From contig NZ_JANDBC010000001.1 in NCBI RefSeq assembly GCF_024320785.1, forward strand, positions 330,617 through 394,616: a stretch of DNA of 64,000 nt, given 5' to 3'. A program made the translations under genes and the position numbers. Source of the DNA: Gracilimonas sediminicola. Lineage in GTDB: Bacteria > Bacteroidota > Rhodothermia > Balneolales > Balneolaceae. Under the pieces are notes generated by a model that did not search any database, was not told the origin of the DNA, and was given only the letters and a program-made list of their open reading frames with translations. Shown here piece by piece: positions 9,217 to 18,471 of this stretch (position 1 is its first letter; the number at the start of each line of letters is the position of its first letter).

Positions 9217-11855
9217 TGGGAAAGCAATGGCTTGTTTTATTATTTGGCATGATCGTTTGTCTCGGCTTAACCCGGCAGGCATACGCTCAGTACGACTTTG
9301 ATCAAGCGTCGGTTCTCGAAATCATTCAGGAAATTGAAGACAACGAAGCATACCGGTTTCTATACCGGGAATCGCAACTCACCGGCATCAGCTTAAGCTT
9401 TTCGGCTACCTCAGCCACTATTATTGATTCACTGCGAACCCATTTATATGACGTTAATATTGCCATAGAAGCTGACACTTCCAGAAAGCAGATTATTCTC
9501 TACCAGCAGACCACATCTTCTTCCCAAAAGTTATCCGTTACAGGTCAGGTTGTGGATGCCAGAACCGGCGAACGACTTCCCTATGCTACTATATTCTATG
9601 AAATAAACGGGCGAAAGCAAGGAGTGGCAGCCAATGCATCCGGGGTTTTCAACATTAAAGATGCCTACTCAGGAAGATCGGTTACTTTACACTGCTCCTT
9701 CCTTGGTTATGAAAACGGTCGCGTAAAGCTTAGCATGGATGAGCAAACTGCTTTCAGGGATCTCACCTTTCGCCTGCAACCGGTTGCTCTGCAATCAAAT
9801 GATATCATCGTAACCGGATTTACCTATCCGGCCGGTTCCGACAGCATCTATCGTAATTTTGTAAATGCCGGGGTACTCAATCCTTTAGGTGAAAACAATA
9901 CCACTAAAGCCCTACAGGCACTGCCGGCCGTAACCAATGGAACAGCTTTGAATAACGGAATTAACGTGCGGGGCAGCTCCGCCGATGCCACTCATATTCT
10001 GCTGGATGGTATTACCATTTATAATCAAAGTCACCTGTTTGGGCTTTTGGACAGCTTCAATCCCAATGCCTTGCAAACCTCTGGTTTTTTCTATGATGTG
10101 ACCCCGGCCCAGTTTCAATCCTCTCCCGGCGGAACTATTAATATGCTTACAAAGACAGGCTCATTGAATGACTTTAGTGCTTCTGTCGGACTTAGTAACA
10201 CGGCCTTCAATGCAACACTGCAGGGACCTTTTTCTTCAGGTAAAAGTAGCTGGCTGCTTTCCGGTCGTACTTCCTATATGAATTCCCTGAACTGGTTCCG
10301 CAATGATAACCTGATTGCCTACGGGCTAAATATCGATCGCCCCAACAACCTTTCCGGCGATGATGTAACCGACATTGACTCGCGACTGGTTTTTCCGGGC
10401 AGTTATGATGCTTCGTTCTTCGACTTGCATGGCAAGATGTATGTTGAATTCGAAAACGGGAGCCGGCTAATTGCCGGAGCCTATTATGGTGCCGATGATG
10501 TCTCTCAGGATGCAGAGCGGCTGGTGAGAAGGTTCAACCCAAATACTCCATCCCAGCGCTTTAGTTTGGAAGAAGTACAGACGCTAAATAAATGGGGTAA
10601 TTTCAGTTCCAGCTTAGCCTATAAATCCCCGGTCTCTGAACGGATCTACAGCAGCTCTTTAGCGGCGGTTAGCATTTATAATTCTGAGTTCAGTAAAGAT
10701 GATTTTGTATATAATCGGATTCAGGAAAACGGTGCCAACATACAGGTTTTCACTTATCCGCTTCAAAACCAAAGCGTGTTCAACGAGATAAAGCTGGATC
10801 AAACATTTGATTTGGTACTGCCAAATACTCAATGGACCGTAGGGGCTTCCTACCAGCATTTCATGGGGGAATATTTCGAAGAATCATTCGACCGGCCGGG
10901 ATTTCTCACCACCTTTGAAGCGGGCTTAGCCGACCTTTACGCCCAGCTTGATTTTACCTCACTGGATGTAATAGATGTTCATTTCGGATCTCGACTGCAC
11001 TACTATAACAATGGAAATTATCTTTACTACTCGCCCCGGATAAAGTTCAAGTTCTTAAATGAACGAGCCATATCCCTTGGTCTTGGATACAGCCGAAATT
11101 ACCAGTTTACCCATCGGCTCTCGTTCTATAATATCAGCAGTCCCGATGTATGGATTATCAGTACGAAGGAACAGCCACCCACTACTTCCGATTATTTCAC
11201 AGCCGGTATGTATTTCCGGTTTCTTGATAACACCCTTTTCCAGATGGAGGGATATCATAAGTCTCTGGTAAACGCTCGGCTATTTGACATTAATGCCCAA
11301 ACCCTTACCAATAGTTTTAATGCGCCTCCCTGGTTTTACGGGAATGATGGAACTGCAAAAGGGTTAGAGTTTTTACTTAAAAACCGATTTCAGAAGCTAA
11401 CGCTTACTCATTCATATGCTCTTTCTGAATCCACCTTCCGGAATCCGGATATATTTGATGGAGAGGAGTTTTATACCGAATGGGACCGCACACACAGCTT
11501 CCATTCTGCCGTTGAGTACAGGATTATCCCAAACTTAAAGACGTTCCTGAGCCTCACTCTTGCTTCCGGAACCCCAAATCGCCTTCACTTTCTGCAGATT
11601 GAAGAACAGGAGCGACTGGGAAATTATCGAAGAGTGGATGCAGGATTTGAGTATAAAGCAGAATTAGAGGGAGTGGTGATGGAAATCGGGGCGTCTGTAT
11701 TTAACTTGTTTGATCATCAAAATGCCTGGTATCGAGAATTGGATCTGGTAATTGACACCTCCGTACCTCCTTCTCAACGCCGCCTCAGCTCTCAGGCCGT
11801 TAATGTGTATGATTTAGGAATTCAGCCCTCTTTTAATCTGATGGTTAGGTTTTAA
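9216..11855 (+). CDS. TonB-dependent receptor with N-terminal STN signalling domain
   Basis: 879-residue outer-membrane receptor. A signal peptide (1-25, ending AYA) is followed by an STN domain (about 26-100) that would contact FecR. A carboxypeptidase-regulatory-like beta-sandwich follows (about 108-195, VTGQVVDARTGERLPYATI). The plug is at about 200-330 (NNGINVRGSSADATHILLDG), then the 22-strand barrel, ending in an aromatic residue (MVRF). No SusD-like lipoprotein follows, so this is not a classic polysaccharide-utilisation pair. The substrate is unknown. It is the last gene of the fecR operon and ends at a long inverted repeat. Confidence 0.92.
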   Translation: MGKQWLVLLFGMIVCLGLTRQAYAQYDFDQASVLEIIQEIEDNEAYRFLYRESQLTGISLSFSATSATIIDSLRTHLYDVNIAIEADTSRKQIILYQQTTSSSQKLSVTGQVVDARTGERLPYATIFYEINGRKQGVAANASGVFNIKDAYSGRSVTLHCSFLGYENGRVKLSMDEQTAFRDLTFRLQPVALQSNDIIVTGFTYPAGSDSIYRNFVNAGVLNPLGENNTTKALQALPAVTNGTALNNGINVRGSSADATHILLDGITIYNQSHLFGLLDSFNPNALQTSGFFYDVTPAQFQSSPGGTINMLTKTGSLNDFSASVGLSNTAFNATLQGPFSSGKSSWLLSGRTSYMNSLNWFRNDNLIAYGLNIDRPNNLSGDDVTDIDSRLVFPGSYDASFFDLHGKMYVEFENGSRLIAGAYYGADDVSQDAERLVRRFNPNTPSQRFSLEEVQTLNKWGNFSSSLAYKSPVSERIYSSSLAAVSIYNSEFSKDDFVYNRIQENGANIQVFTYPLQNQSVFNEIKLDQTFDLVLPNTQWTVGASYQHFMGEYFEESFDRPGFLTTFEAGLADLYAQLDFTSLDVIDVHFGSRLHYYNNGNYLYYSPRIKFKFLNERAISLGLGYSRNYQFTHRLSFYNISSPDVWIISTKEQPPTTSDYFTAGMYFRFLDNTLFQMEGYHKSLVNARLFDINAQTLTNSFNAPPWFYGNDGTAKGLEFLLKNRFQKLTLTHSYALSESTFRNPDIFDGEEFYTEWDRTHSFHSAVEYRIIPNLKTFLSLTLASGTPNRLHFLQIEEQERLGNYRRVDAGFEYKAELEGVVMEIGASVFNLFDHQNAWYRELDLVIDTSVPPSQRRLSSQAVNVYDLGIQPSFNLMVRF

Positions 11856-12032
11856 AGGTGTTAGGTGTTAGGTTTTAGGTTTTAGTTAGACATTTAGAGC
11901 GATAGAGATCAACCTTTGCCCTGAAATGTTTACCAAGCATTGAATAGTAAAGATCCTTCTCACTTACCATCCCAACCCTATTTCAAACATCCATTCGCTC
12001 AATATGACGTCCCTAACTAACACCTAACACCT
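11856..12032. terminator. Word-repeat inverted repeat between convergent genes
   Basis: The 16-base arm AGGTGTTAGGTGTTAG at 11856-11871 (a duplicated 8-mer) pairs perfectly with its reverse complement at 12017-12032. The loop of 145 bases has no gene. Further partial copies of the word (GGTTTTAG) flank both arms. It sits exactly after the receptor stop codon and before the convergent RidA gene. The same word reappears at 48411. Confidence 0.5.
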
Positions 12033-12051
12033 TGCGACTAAAACCTTCCCC

Positions 12052-12432
12052 CTAAACAACCGCATCCACCTCAATTTCCACCATCAAGTCCGGATGGATA
12101 AGCCGGGAAACCTCTACCAGTGTAGCTGCAGGTTTGACTTCCCCGAAAAACTCCTGATGGGCTCTCCCGAATTCCTCCCATTGGTCTATATCCGTAATAA
12201 AAGTCCTCGTCCGAACTACATCCTCCAGTGAAGCGCCAGCTTTTTTCAGTGCCCTCTCAATATTCAGGATACATTGTTTGGTCTGGAGATAAATGTCATC
12301 TTTTCCCACAACGTCCCCGTTTTCATCAATGCCTGTTGTGCCCGATACAAAAATCTGATTCCCGGTCTTCACCGCTCTACTGTATCCTACTTTATCTTCC
12401 CACTCCGCCCCGGAGGATATATTCGTTCGCAT
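12052..12432 (-). CDS. RidA/YjgF-family protein lacking the catalytic Arg
   Basis: 126-residue protein of the Rid superfamily. Typical segments are SGTTGIDENGDVVG (about 30-43), ALKKAGASLEDVVRTRTFIT (about 61-80) and the C-terminal LVEVSRLIHPDLMVEIE. RidA deaminates reactive enamine/imine intermediates using an Arg in the PAR(S/T) motif. Here the equivalent stretch reads PAATLVEV, with Ala in place of that Arg. It therefore probably belongs to one of the Rid subfamilies without the Arg, and imine deaminase activity should not be assumed. Monocistronic. Confidence 0.88.
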   Translation of the reverse strand: MRTNISSGAEWEDKVGYSRAVKTGNQIFVSGTTGIDENGDVVGKDDIYLQTKQCILNIERALKKAGASLEDVVRTRTFITDIDQWEEFGRAHQEFFGEVKPAATLVEVSRLIHPDLMVEIEVDAVV

Positions 12433-12546
12433 TTTATCCTTTTTCTGAGTTCTGAATAATCTATTTAAAGTTCATCATTTTATGAATATGGGAGCGAGTT
12501 TTAAGCCCAAATATAATATCGTTTTCCAGGACCTTCCTGATTTGGC

Positions 12547-13005
12547 CTAGGTTACAAGAATCGGGTGATCTTCTTCTTTGAATAACTGCTTGAGATAAGC
12601 TATCGCTTTTTCTTTGTCCTGATATTTAGTGTCAATAAGATAGGCTTTGGGATTCTCCAAAACTTTGCCGGTAGCACTGAATTGCCAATACCGATCTGTA
12701 AAACAAAGTTCCTCCATATCTTTATAGTAAATAACTTTTGAATTAATCACTCCATAGCGGGTCATCTTTTCGCTATCAAATACTATATGGTGACGAAAGC
12801 TATAAAACATAGTATATAGCATACCTATACAAAAAAGAATCATAATTGCTCCAAAAAGAAGCGCCTGATTTTTACCCATATATTCCCACAACTCTGTCAT
12901 TCCATAGAAAAGATACCCGACAGCACCAATACAGATGACTCCTGCAATCAGCTGATAAATTTTCCACCCCTTCTTTACCTCAAGTACTACTTTTTCATTC
13001 TCCAT
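12547..13005 (-). CDS. Small membrane protein with two TM helices
   Basis: 152-residue protein not recognised with confidence. Two adjacent hydrophobic helices (about 17-36 and 47-67) are followed by a soluble C-terminal domain of about 85 residues with alternating beta strands (IVFDSEKMTRYGVINSKVIY). This layout resembles bacterial PH-like (YdbS/YcxB-type) membrane proteins, but the match is by layout only. Codon use and composition look like the neighbours. Confidence 0.6.
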   Translation of the reverse strand: MENEKVVLEVKKGWKIYQLIAGVICIGAVGYLFYGMTELWEYMGKNQALLFGAIMILFCIGMLYTMFYSFRHHIVFDSEKMTRYGVINSKVIYYKDMEELCFTDRYWQFSATGKVLENPKAYLIDTKYQDKEKAIAYLKQLFKEEDHPILVT

Positions 13006-13140
13006 TGTACCCTTAATTAATTGGTGTTTCTGTAAAATAAACCTCCTCAGGAAGATGTCAATACAGATAGGCTTTTTGCCAAGTTTATTAATTCTCGTTC
13101 GAACCGGAGAAAATGATAAGAAATACTTGTCGAGCCCTTC

Positions 13141-13350
13141 GCCAAACGACCCACCCCAACCCTCCCTATGGCGCTACGCTTATATGGAGGGGGCGCTTAA
13201 TTAAAGAGTATACCCTTGGCCCATATTCCTTTTAATTCACCAACTATCCCCAACGAGTCCTCTTTCCCTGCGGCCCCAGCTAAGGATTGGAATGTAGTGC
13301 AGGCTCGCCGGAGGGAGAGAGACAGAGAGAGGGTCCTCTATGAAAGAGCC
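13141..13350. repeat. 209-bp direct repeat, copy C1
   Basis: Upstream-coordinate copy of a repeat pair that frames the DUF559 gene. It starts GCCAAACGACCCACCCC, contains an imperfect inverted repeat (CCTCC...GGAGG), a TTAATTAA and a long purine tract (GAGGGAGAGAGACAGAGAGA). The copies share most positions. In one plus-strand frame most differences from C2 fall at third codon positions (see findings). Confidence 0.85.
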
Positions 13351-13357
13351 CATCATT

Positions 13358-13726
13358 TCACCTCACCACCTCCAAAATCTTCTTCAGCACCCGATCCATA
13401 TCCACCAGCTCCTCATTTTTTATCCGAAGCACTTTTAATCCCAATCCATTAAGTACTACATCCCGTTGATAATCATACTCCTTTTGGAAATCATGGACTT
13501 TGCCGTCCAGTTCTACAACCAGGTTTAGTTCCGCACAATAGAAATCGGCGATATAGAAATACCGGCGGTTATTATGTTGCTCGAGCACAAAAGGTTTCTG
13601 TCGAAGAAATTTATATCCACCCAGTTGGCGGTTTCTTACATACTTCCACAATATATTCTCGAAAGGCGTTGCCTTCTTTCGCAGCTCTCTGGCTATTTCG
13701 GTTATGGTTTTTTGGGTGAGATTCAT
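13358..13726 (-). CDS. DUF559 endonuclease-like protein (VSR/REase fold)
   Basis: 122-residue protein with the DUF559 pattern: an N-terminal RELRKKATPFENILWKYVRN (about 14-33), then GGYKFLRQKPF, then FYIADFYCAELNLVVELDGK, with VHDFQKEYDYQRD, and a final LGLKVLRIKNEEL. The Asp of ADFYC and the Glu and Asp of VELDG are the probable metal-binding residues of the PD-(D/E)xK-like nuclease fold. Its stop lies 7 bp from repeat C1 and its start 62 bp from repeat C2, so it is packaged between the direct repeats. No methylase or helicase partner is nearby. Natural substrate unknown. Confidence 0.88.
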   Translation of the reverse strand: MNLTQKTITEIARELRKKATPFENILWKYVRNRQLGGYKFLRQKPFVLEQHNNRRYFYIADFYCAELNLVVELDGKVHDFQKEYDYQRDVVLNGLGLKVLRIKNEELVDMDRVLKKILEVVR

Positions 13727-13788
13727 GATTGAATTAGAATCTTTTGCTCGAAAACCGCAAGTTTGTTGTCCAAACGTTATAGTCTCTC

Positions 13789-13997
13789 GCCAAACGACCC
13801 ACCCCGGCCCTCCCTATTGCGCTGCGCTTATAGGGAGGGGGCGCTTAATTAAAGAGTATTCCCATAACCTATATCTTTCTCACCACACCAACTCTCACCA
13901 ACGAGTCCTCTTTCCCTGCTGCCCCAGCTAAGGATTGGGATGTTGTACAGGCGCGACGGAGGGAGAGAGACAGAGAGAGGGTCCTGTATTAAAGGGC
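13789..13997. repeat. 209-bp direct repeat, copy C2
   Basis: Same orientation as C1, 648 bp away. The internal inverted repeat is perfect in this copy (CCTCCCTAT/ATAGGGAGG). It fills most of the 382-bp space between the DUF559 gene and the histidine kinase; the rest (13998-14108) holds a terminator. Confidence 0.85.
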
Positions 13998-14013
13998 AAC
14001 CAACTACCCCAAA

Positions 14014-14043
14014 CAAAAAAAGGGCAGACAAACTGTCCGCCCT
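14014..14043 (-). terminator. Rho-independent terminator of the PAS histidine kinase
   Basis: Read on the minus strand: AGGGCGGACA, a GTT loop, TGTCTGCCCT (one G/T mismatch), then a run of seven T. It lies about 65 bp after the kinase stop codon. Confidence 0.85.
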
Positions 14044-14108
14044 ACGGTTAAAATACTCTAAAACAAGTGTGAGGTTCAGCACGTGTTATACTTCTCTTGT
14101 TTATCTTC

Positions 14109-16484
14109 TCACTCCGGGCTTAGATCATTAGGGAAATAGAGTTTAAATCTTGTGCCTTTGCCTACTTCACTTTCAACTTCTACCCTGCCGCCGTGCAATT
14201 TGACGAGCTTCTCGGTTACTTTTAATCCCAAACCGGTTCCCTTTTCGTTCTTCGTTCCGTACTCGCTGGGGTGATCGAGTGGTGAAAATAAATCCCGCTT
14301 AACTTCATCGGTCATCCCAACTCCCTCATCCTGTACAGTCAGCACCCAATCATCCCGGGACTTTTCTAACCGGACGGTAATCTCCCCCTTCTCATTGGAA
14401 AATTTTATCGCATTTGAAATCAAGTTTCTAATCATGGTCGTTATCATGCTTTCATCTGCTCTAATTTGGGAATGCTCTCCAAAATCAAACTTCAGCTTCA
14501 GCTCTTTATTTGAAAGACTTGCCTGGTAGAAATCGGATAAGTGCCGACCTACCCTTTTAATGTCTATAGAAGTAATATCTAAATTCAGATCCCCCGTTTG
14601 CAGCCTGGACCATTTCAACAAATCGTCCAGAGTAGTACTCATTCCTTTGGATGATGTATAAATAAGGTTCAGGAATTTTTTGAATTTTTCAGCTTCAAAT
14701 GTTCCTTCCTCTAATGCTTTTACCGATAGATCAGAAAAACCAATAATGGTATTTAGTGGTGACTTCAGATCGTGGCCAATAATGGCGTTAATATCGTTTG
14801 TGGCCTTAAGCAGTTGTTCAAGCTTTTCATTCTTTTCCTTCAGCTGATCTTCCATTAGCTTGCGCATACTCAGATCCTGAAATACACCGTACAGCTTATA
14901 GGCCTCTCCTTTCTCATCCACTTGTGTTTTGCCAATGGCTCGCACCCATTTCCGGTTTCCTTTTGCAGTAACTAAGGTGAGCTCAAGGTCATATCCTTCA
15001 CCGGTTTGTATAGCATAATTAACTGCCTCTGTGATGGCCGGACGGTCTTCTTCTGCGTAAAAATTTATAGCTTCCTCTACGCTCAGTTTCGTCCTTAAGG
15101 GCAGTTCATGAATACGATAAACTTCATCAGTAAAAAACAATTCCTGTGTCCTGATATCAAGTTCCCATCCCCCTACCGAAGCCAGCTTATTTGTGTCCTT
15201 CAGAAGCTTCTCAAGCTTCTTTCGGTCGGTAATTTCCCTGGAAGATGTTTGCAGATTTGCCACTTCCCCTTCCTCATTCAGTATAGGTTCCGTAGCCGTT
15301 TCAAACCAAATATACTCTCCATCTTTCCGCTTAATCCGGTAATGAACATGATGTACTTGTTCCCCCTTTAAAGCTCTTTCATGAGATTCTTTCTGAATTT
15401 TTTGTAAATCATCGGGATGGAATAATTCATATGGGGTAGTACCTAACAGCTCATCTTCTGTGTACCCCAAAATCTTTTTCACGGAAGGAGATACATATTC
15501 ATAGGTACCATCCGGCTCGTGTAAGCAAACGAGATCAGCGGTGTTGTGAGAAATAAGCCGGAAACGGTCTCTGCTTTTCTTTAGCTCGTTTTGATAGGCC
15601 TGCTTTTCAAACTCTGAACTTAGCCATTGCCCCAGCAGCCTGACCATATCTTCATCAGCTTGTCCAAGCGGTTCCTTCCTTGGCTTAGAACTGGAAAAAT
15701 TTATGGTTCCGATGGCTTCTTCATCTACAATTAGGGGTACTCCTATATAACTTTCAAGGCTGAACTTAGTATAGCAAGGATGCGCATTATGAGGAGAAGT
15801 TTTCATCTCATTAATACATACTACATCATCCGCCTTCAGGGTGATGCTGCAGTAGGTTTCCCTGAGATCAAATTGCATCCCAACTTCGAGATCGGCCGTT
15901 TCCGGATAATACTGGTGGATGGTATAGGTGCCACCTTCGACGCGGCTCACGATACCAATTTCAAACCCAAGTAAGTCGGTAGTGAGTTTGAGAGCATTCT
16001 TCATTTTGGCTTCAAAATCCTTTTCCTCATTGGCCACAATTGCTGCAACAAGACGTAACCTTTTAGTGAGCAGGGATATTTCCTCACTCCTTCTCTTTTC
16101 CCGGGTCAAATCTTTTATGGCGGCAAGGTAGCCAATCGTCTCTCCATCATCGTCTTTAACCACACTGCCAACAGATTCAGCCGGGAATATTTCTCCATTC
16201 TTTCGACGGTACAGGACTTCATATACCTCTGCTTTCACATCCGAATCCGGATTAAACCTCGCTTCTCCTGCATCGCTGAAATCCTGTTCTGAAGAATAAA
16301 GAAGAGATGTTTCTTTTCCCTTTACTTCACCACGCTTATACCCGAACAACTTCACGAAAGCCGAATTAACCGAAATAATTCTTCGATTAATATCTGTCAC
16401 CACCATCGCATCAGGAATGGAATTGAAAGCAGAGAAAAAGTGATGCCTTCGAAGTCCGGTTTTATTATTTGATTCTTTTTCCAA
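14109..16484 (-). CDS. Multi-PAS/GAF sensor histidine kinase, soluble
   Basis: 791 residues and no membrane segment, so probably a cytoplasmic sensor. Order: PAS (about 12-128), GAF (about 140-300), PAS with PAC motif (about 302-420), PAS (about 430-545), HisKA with phosphoacceptor His571 in GHDLKSPLNTI, and HATPase (about 665-790) with N box NLISNAIKFSNEKGE, G1 box DEGVGM and G2 box GTGLGL. The GAF part contains CYTKFSLESYIGVPL. Autophosphorylation at His571 would be followed by transfer to an unknown response regulator. It is divergent from the REC-PAS kinase gene 248 bp away, a likely functional partner (inference). Confidence 0.93.
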   Translation of the reverse strand: MEKESNNKTGLRRHHFFSAFNSIPDAMVVTDINRRIISVNSAFVKLFGYKRGEVKGKETSLLYSSEQDFSDAGEARFNPDSDVKAEVYEVLYRRKNGEIFPAESVGSVVKDDDGETIGYLAAIKDLTREKRRSEEISLLTKRLRLVAAIVANEEKDFEAKMKNALKLTTDLLGFEIGIVSRVEGGTYTIHQYYPETADLEVGMQFDLRETYCSITLKADDVVCINEMKTSPHNAHPCYTKFSLESYIGVPLIVDEEAIGTINFSSSKPRKEPLGQADEDMVRLLGQWLSSEFEKQAYQNELKKSRDRFRLISHNTADLVCLHEPDGTYEYVSPSVKKILGYTEDELLGTTPYELFHPDDLQKIQKESHERALKGEQVHHVHYRIKRKDGEYIWFETATEPILNEEGEVANLQTSSREITDRKKLEKLLKDTNKLASVGGWELDIRTQELFFTDEVYRIHELPLRTKLSVEEAINFYAEEDRPAITEAVNYAIQTGEGYDLELTLVTAKGNRKWVRAIGKTQVDEKGEAYKLYGVFQDLSMRKLMEDQLKEKNEKLEQLLKATNDINAIIGHDLKSPLNTIIGFSDLSVKALEEGTFEAEKFKKFLNLIYTSSKGMSTTLDDLLKWSRLQTGDLNLDITSIDIKRVGRHLSDFYQASLSNKELKLKFDFGEHSQIRADESMITTMIRNLISNAIKFSNEKGEITVRLEKSRDDWVLTVQDEGVGMTDEVKRDLFSPLDHPSEYGTKNEKGTGLGLKVTEKLVKLHGGRVEVESEVGKGTRFKLYFPNDLSPE

Positions 16485-16732
16485 AAATTTCTGCGGTTTA
16501 GTTCTCTTTAGTTTTTGGCTGCCCCTTCGGTAAAATATTTATAGATATAAATCAGAATACTGAGTGACCGGAAAAAGGTATTACCGATGATATTACGAAT
16601 CCATTAAAAATAACTAAACATAATCTAAGATAAAGTAATTACTTATAACCAGTTTTTAATTATCTTATTTCAGCTTTAGGTCAATCTACAATTGATTTGT
16701 TCTAAGATTTCGAATGAACAATAAATAGTCTT

Positions 16733-18172
16733 ATGACAAAAAAGAAAGGTTTTTTCAGGGTATTGCTGGTTGAAGACAACGAATCGCATGCTGAACTGAT
16801 AGAAGAAAAAATAAGCACGCTCCAGGAAGACATTGTCGTTACCAAAACGGACAACAGAGACGATCTGATTGCTATTGTCAGGAATGATGAAACAGATTTA
16901 GTGTTATGTGATTATTATCTCCCCGGTTATTCCGGACTTGAAGTGTTAAGTGTGGTGCGGGAAATTAATCAGGAGCTGCCGTTCATTTTAATAACCGGAT
17001 ATCTGCCTGAGAAATTAGCTGTTGAAGCTATGAGGGATGGTGCTTCGGATTACATCATGAAGGATAATGCAGATCGGTTACTTCCGGCTATTGTAAGAGA
17101 GCTAAGAAATTATTCCCGACTTAAAGAAAGCCAAAGGGTCCTCGCAAAAAATCAGAAAACCATAGACAGAGCTTATCAGCTGGCTGCAATCGGGCACTGG
17201 GAATATGATGTAAAACAAGACAAGAGGTTCTGGTCAGATACGGTAAAATCGATCCACCGGGTGGACGACAGTTTTGATCCGAATGCTGAGACTACCTTCC
17301 CTTTTATAAGGGATGACCATGACAGAGACCTTTTGCTGAATGCATTAAATGAATCCATTGAAAACGGCACACCCTATGAAACCGAACTTGAAGTTCAAAC
17401 TCCGGACGGGGAACATCGATGGGTACGAATCATGTGGGAAAGTGAAATGGAAAACGGCGAGTGTATTCGCATTTTGGGGAGCGTTCAGGACATTCATGGT
17501 GAGAAGTTAAGAAAAGAGAAACTGCAAGAAGCCCTCAAAGAAAAGAACACGCTTCTTAATGAAATTCACCACCGGGTAAAGAATAATCTCGCCGTAATTT
17601 CCGGAATGTTGCATTTGCAAGCCTTTGGAGAAAATGATGAGCGGCTTCAGAGTAAATTATTTGACAGTGTGAGTCGCATCAACTCAATGGCAGCTGTGCA
17701 TGAGATCCTATACAAGTCTGAAACTTTTTCGAGATTAGACTTCAGTGAAAGTATTAACAAGCTTGTATCAAGCATTACCTCTGTATTTCAATCTGATACC
17801 GAACTCAATGTTCACCTGAATATTGACAAGAACCTGGAACTGAATATCAATCAGGCTATCCCGCTTTCTTTAACCATCAACGAAGTTATTACCAATACCA
17901 TTAAGCACGCCTACGGGAAAGACGAATCTGGTGATTTGTATATTTCGCTCACTAATGAGGGTGACAAAATACAGCTGGTGATTGAAGATTATGGCAAAGG
18001 CATTCCTGATGGCTTTGAACCGGACGATAATACGCTTGGTTTCAATCTTATTGGAGCACTCACCGAACAATTGGAAGGTATCTTCTCTTACAAAGGAACC
18101 GGAAAAGGTACCAAATTTGAATTATGCTTTTCTAAATCTGAAAAGAAAGGCAGTAGCAACGCTCTTATTTAA
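16733..18172 (+). CDS. Hybrid REC-PAS-HisKA_2 histidine kinase
   Basis: 479 residues: receiver domain first (about 8-125; acidic pair Glu14/Asp15, phosphoacceptor Asp60 in VLCDYYLPGYSG, Lys110 in DYIMKD). A PAS domain follows (about 140-258), then a HisKA_2-type dimerisation domain with EIHHRVKNNLAVISGMLHLQ (His near 279-280), then an HATPase domain ending GTGKGTKFEL. N-terminal receiver plus HisKA_2 output is seen in kinases that are switched by an upstream kinase. The divergent neighbour lacks a receiver and could be the donor (inference). No DNA-binding domain is present. Confidence 0.92.
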   Translation: MTKKKGFFRVLLVEDNESHAELIEEKISTLQEDIVVTKTDNRDDLIAIVRNDETDLVLCDYYLPGYSGLEVLSVVREINQELPFILITGYLPEKLAVEAMRDGASDYIMKDNADRLLPAIVRELRNYSRLKESQRVLAKNQKTIDRAYQLAAIGHWEYDVKQDKRFWSDTVKSIHRVDDSFDPNAETTFPFIRDDHDRDLLLNALNESIENGTPYETELEVQTPDGEHRWVRIMWESEMENGECIRILGSVQDIHGEKLRKEKLQEALKEKNTLLNEIHHRVKNNLAVISGMLHLQAFGENDERLQSKLFDSVSRINSMAAVHEILYKSETFSRLDFSESINKLVSSITSVFQSDTELNVHLNIDKNLELNINQAIPLSLTINEVITNTIKHAYGKDESGDLYISLTNEGDKIQLVIEDYGKGIPDGFEPDDNTLGFNLIGALTEQLEGIFSYKGTGKGTKFELCFSKSEKKGSSNALI

Positions 18173-18192
18173 TTACAACACCCGTTGTAAAA

Positions 18193-18260
18193 CCCCGGTC
18201 ATCGCGAGGAGTATTATAAGTGAAGCAGGATTCCTCTTTCTTTCGACGAAGCGATCTCCT
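18193..18260. repeat. Copy of the GTCATTGCGAGGAG palindromic dispersed element
   Basis: Contains GGTCATCGCGAGGAG on the left and CGACGAAGCGATCTCC on the right, the two conserved halves of an element also present at 19863-21311. It lies in the gene-free stretch 18173-18423 between the hybrid kinase and the tmRNA terminator; nothing else is visible there. Confidence 0.6.
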
Positions 18261-18423
18261 TGATTTATTTGGGATATCTATTTCAGCAAGCATGAGAAGA
18301 AGCCCTCTCACCCGTGGACTATTTCAACACATAAGTATCGTTTGGCAAAGCCTCTGGAAAAGCTATTGAAACTGCTTACACTGCTATCTATATATTTTCA
18401 AAAACCGTCTATATGATGAAAAC

Positions 18424-18460
18424 AAAAAAGCCATCACACTCTTTCGAATATGATGGCTTT
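18424..18460 (-). terminator. Rho-independent terminator of tmRNA
   Basis: On the minus strand AAAGCCATCA pairs with TGATGGCTTT (10 bp, perfect), followed by further T residues. It lies 12 bases after the tmRNA 3' end. Confidence 0.88.
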
Positions 18461-18471
18461 GAAGTATAAAG

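Noticed and set aside
9216-11855. A SusC/SusD polysaccharide-utilisation locus
   Set aside because: No SusD-like lipoprotein or glycoside hydrolase follows; the gene ends at a convergent inverted repeat.
13216-13452. A protein-coding gene running through repeat C1
   Set aside because: The open frame runs into the DUF559 gene on the other strand, and the C2 copy has an early stop; kept only as a possible gene relic.
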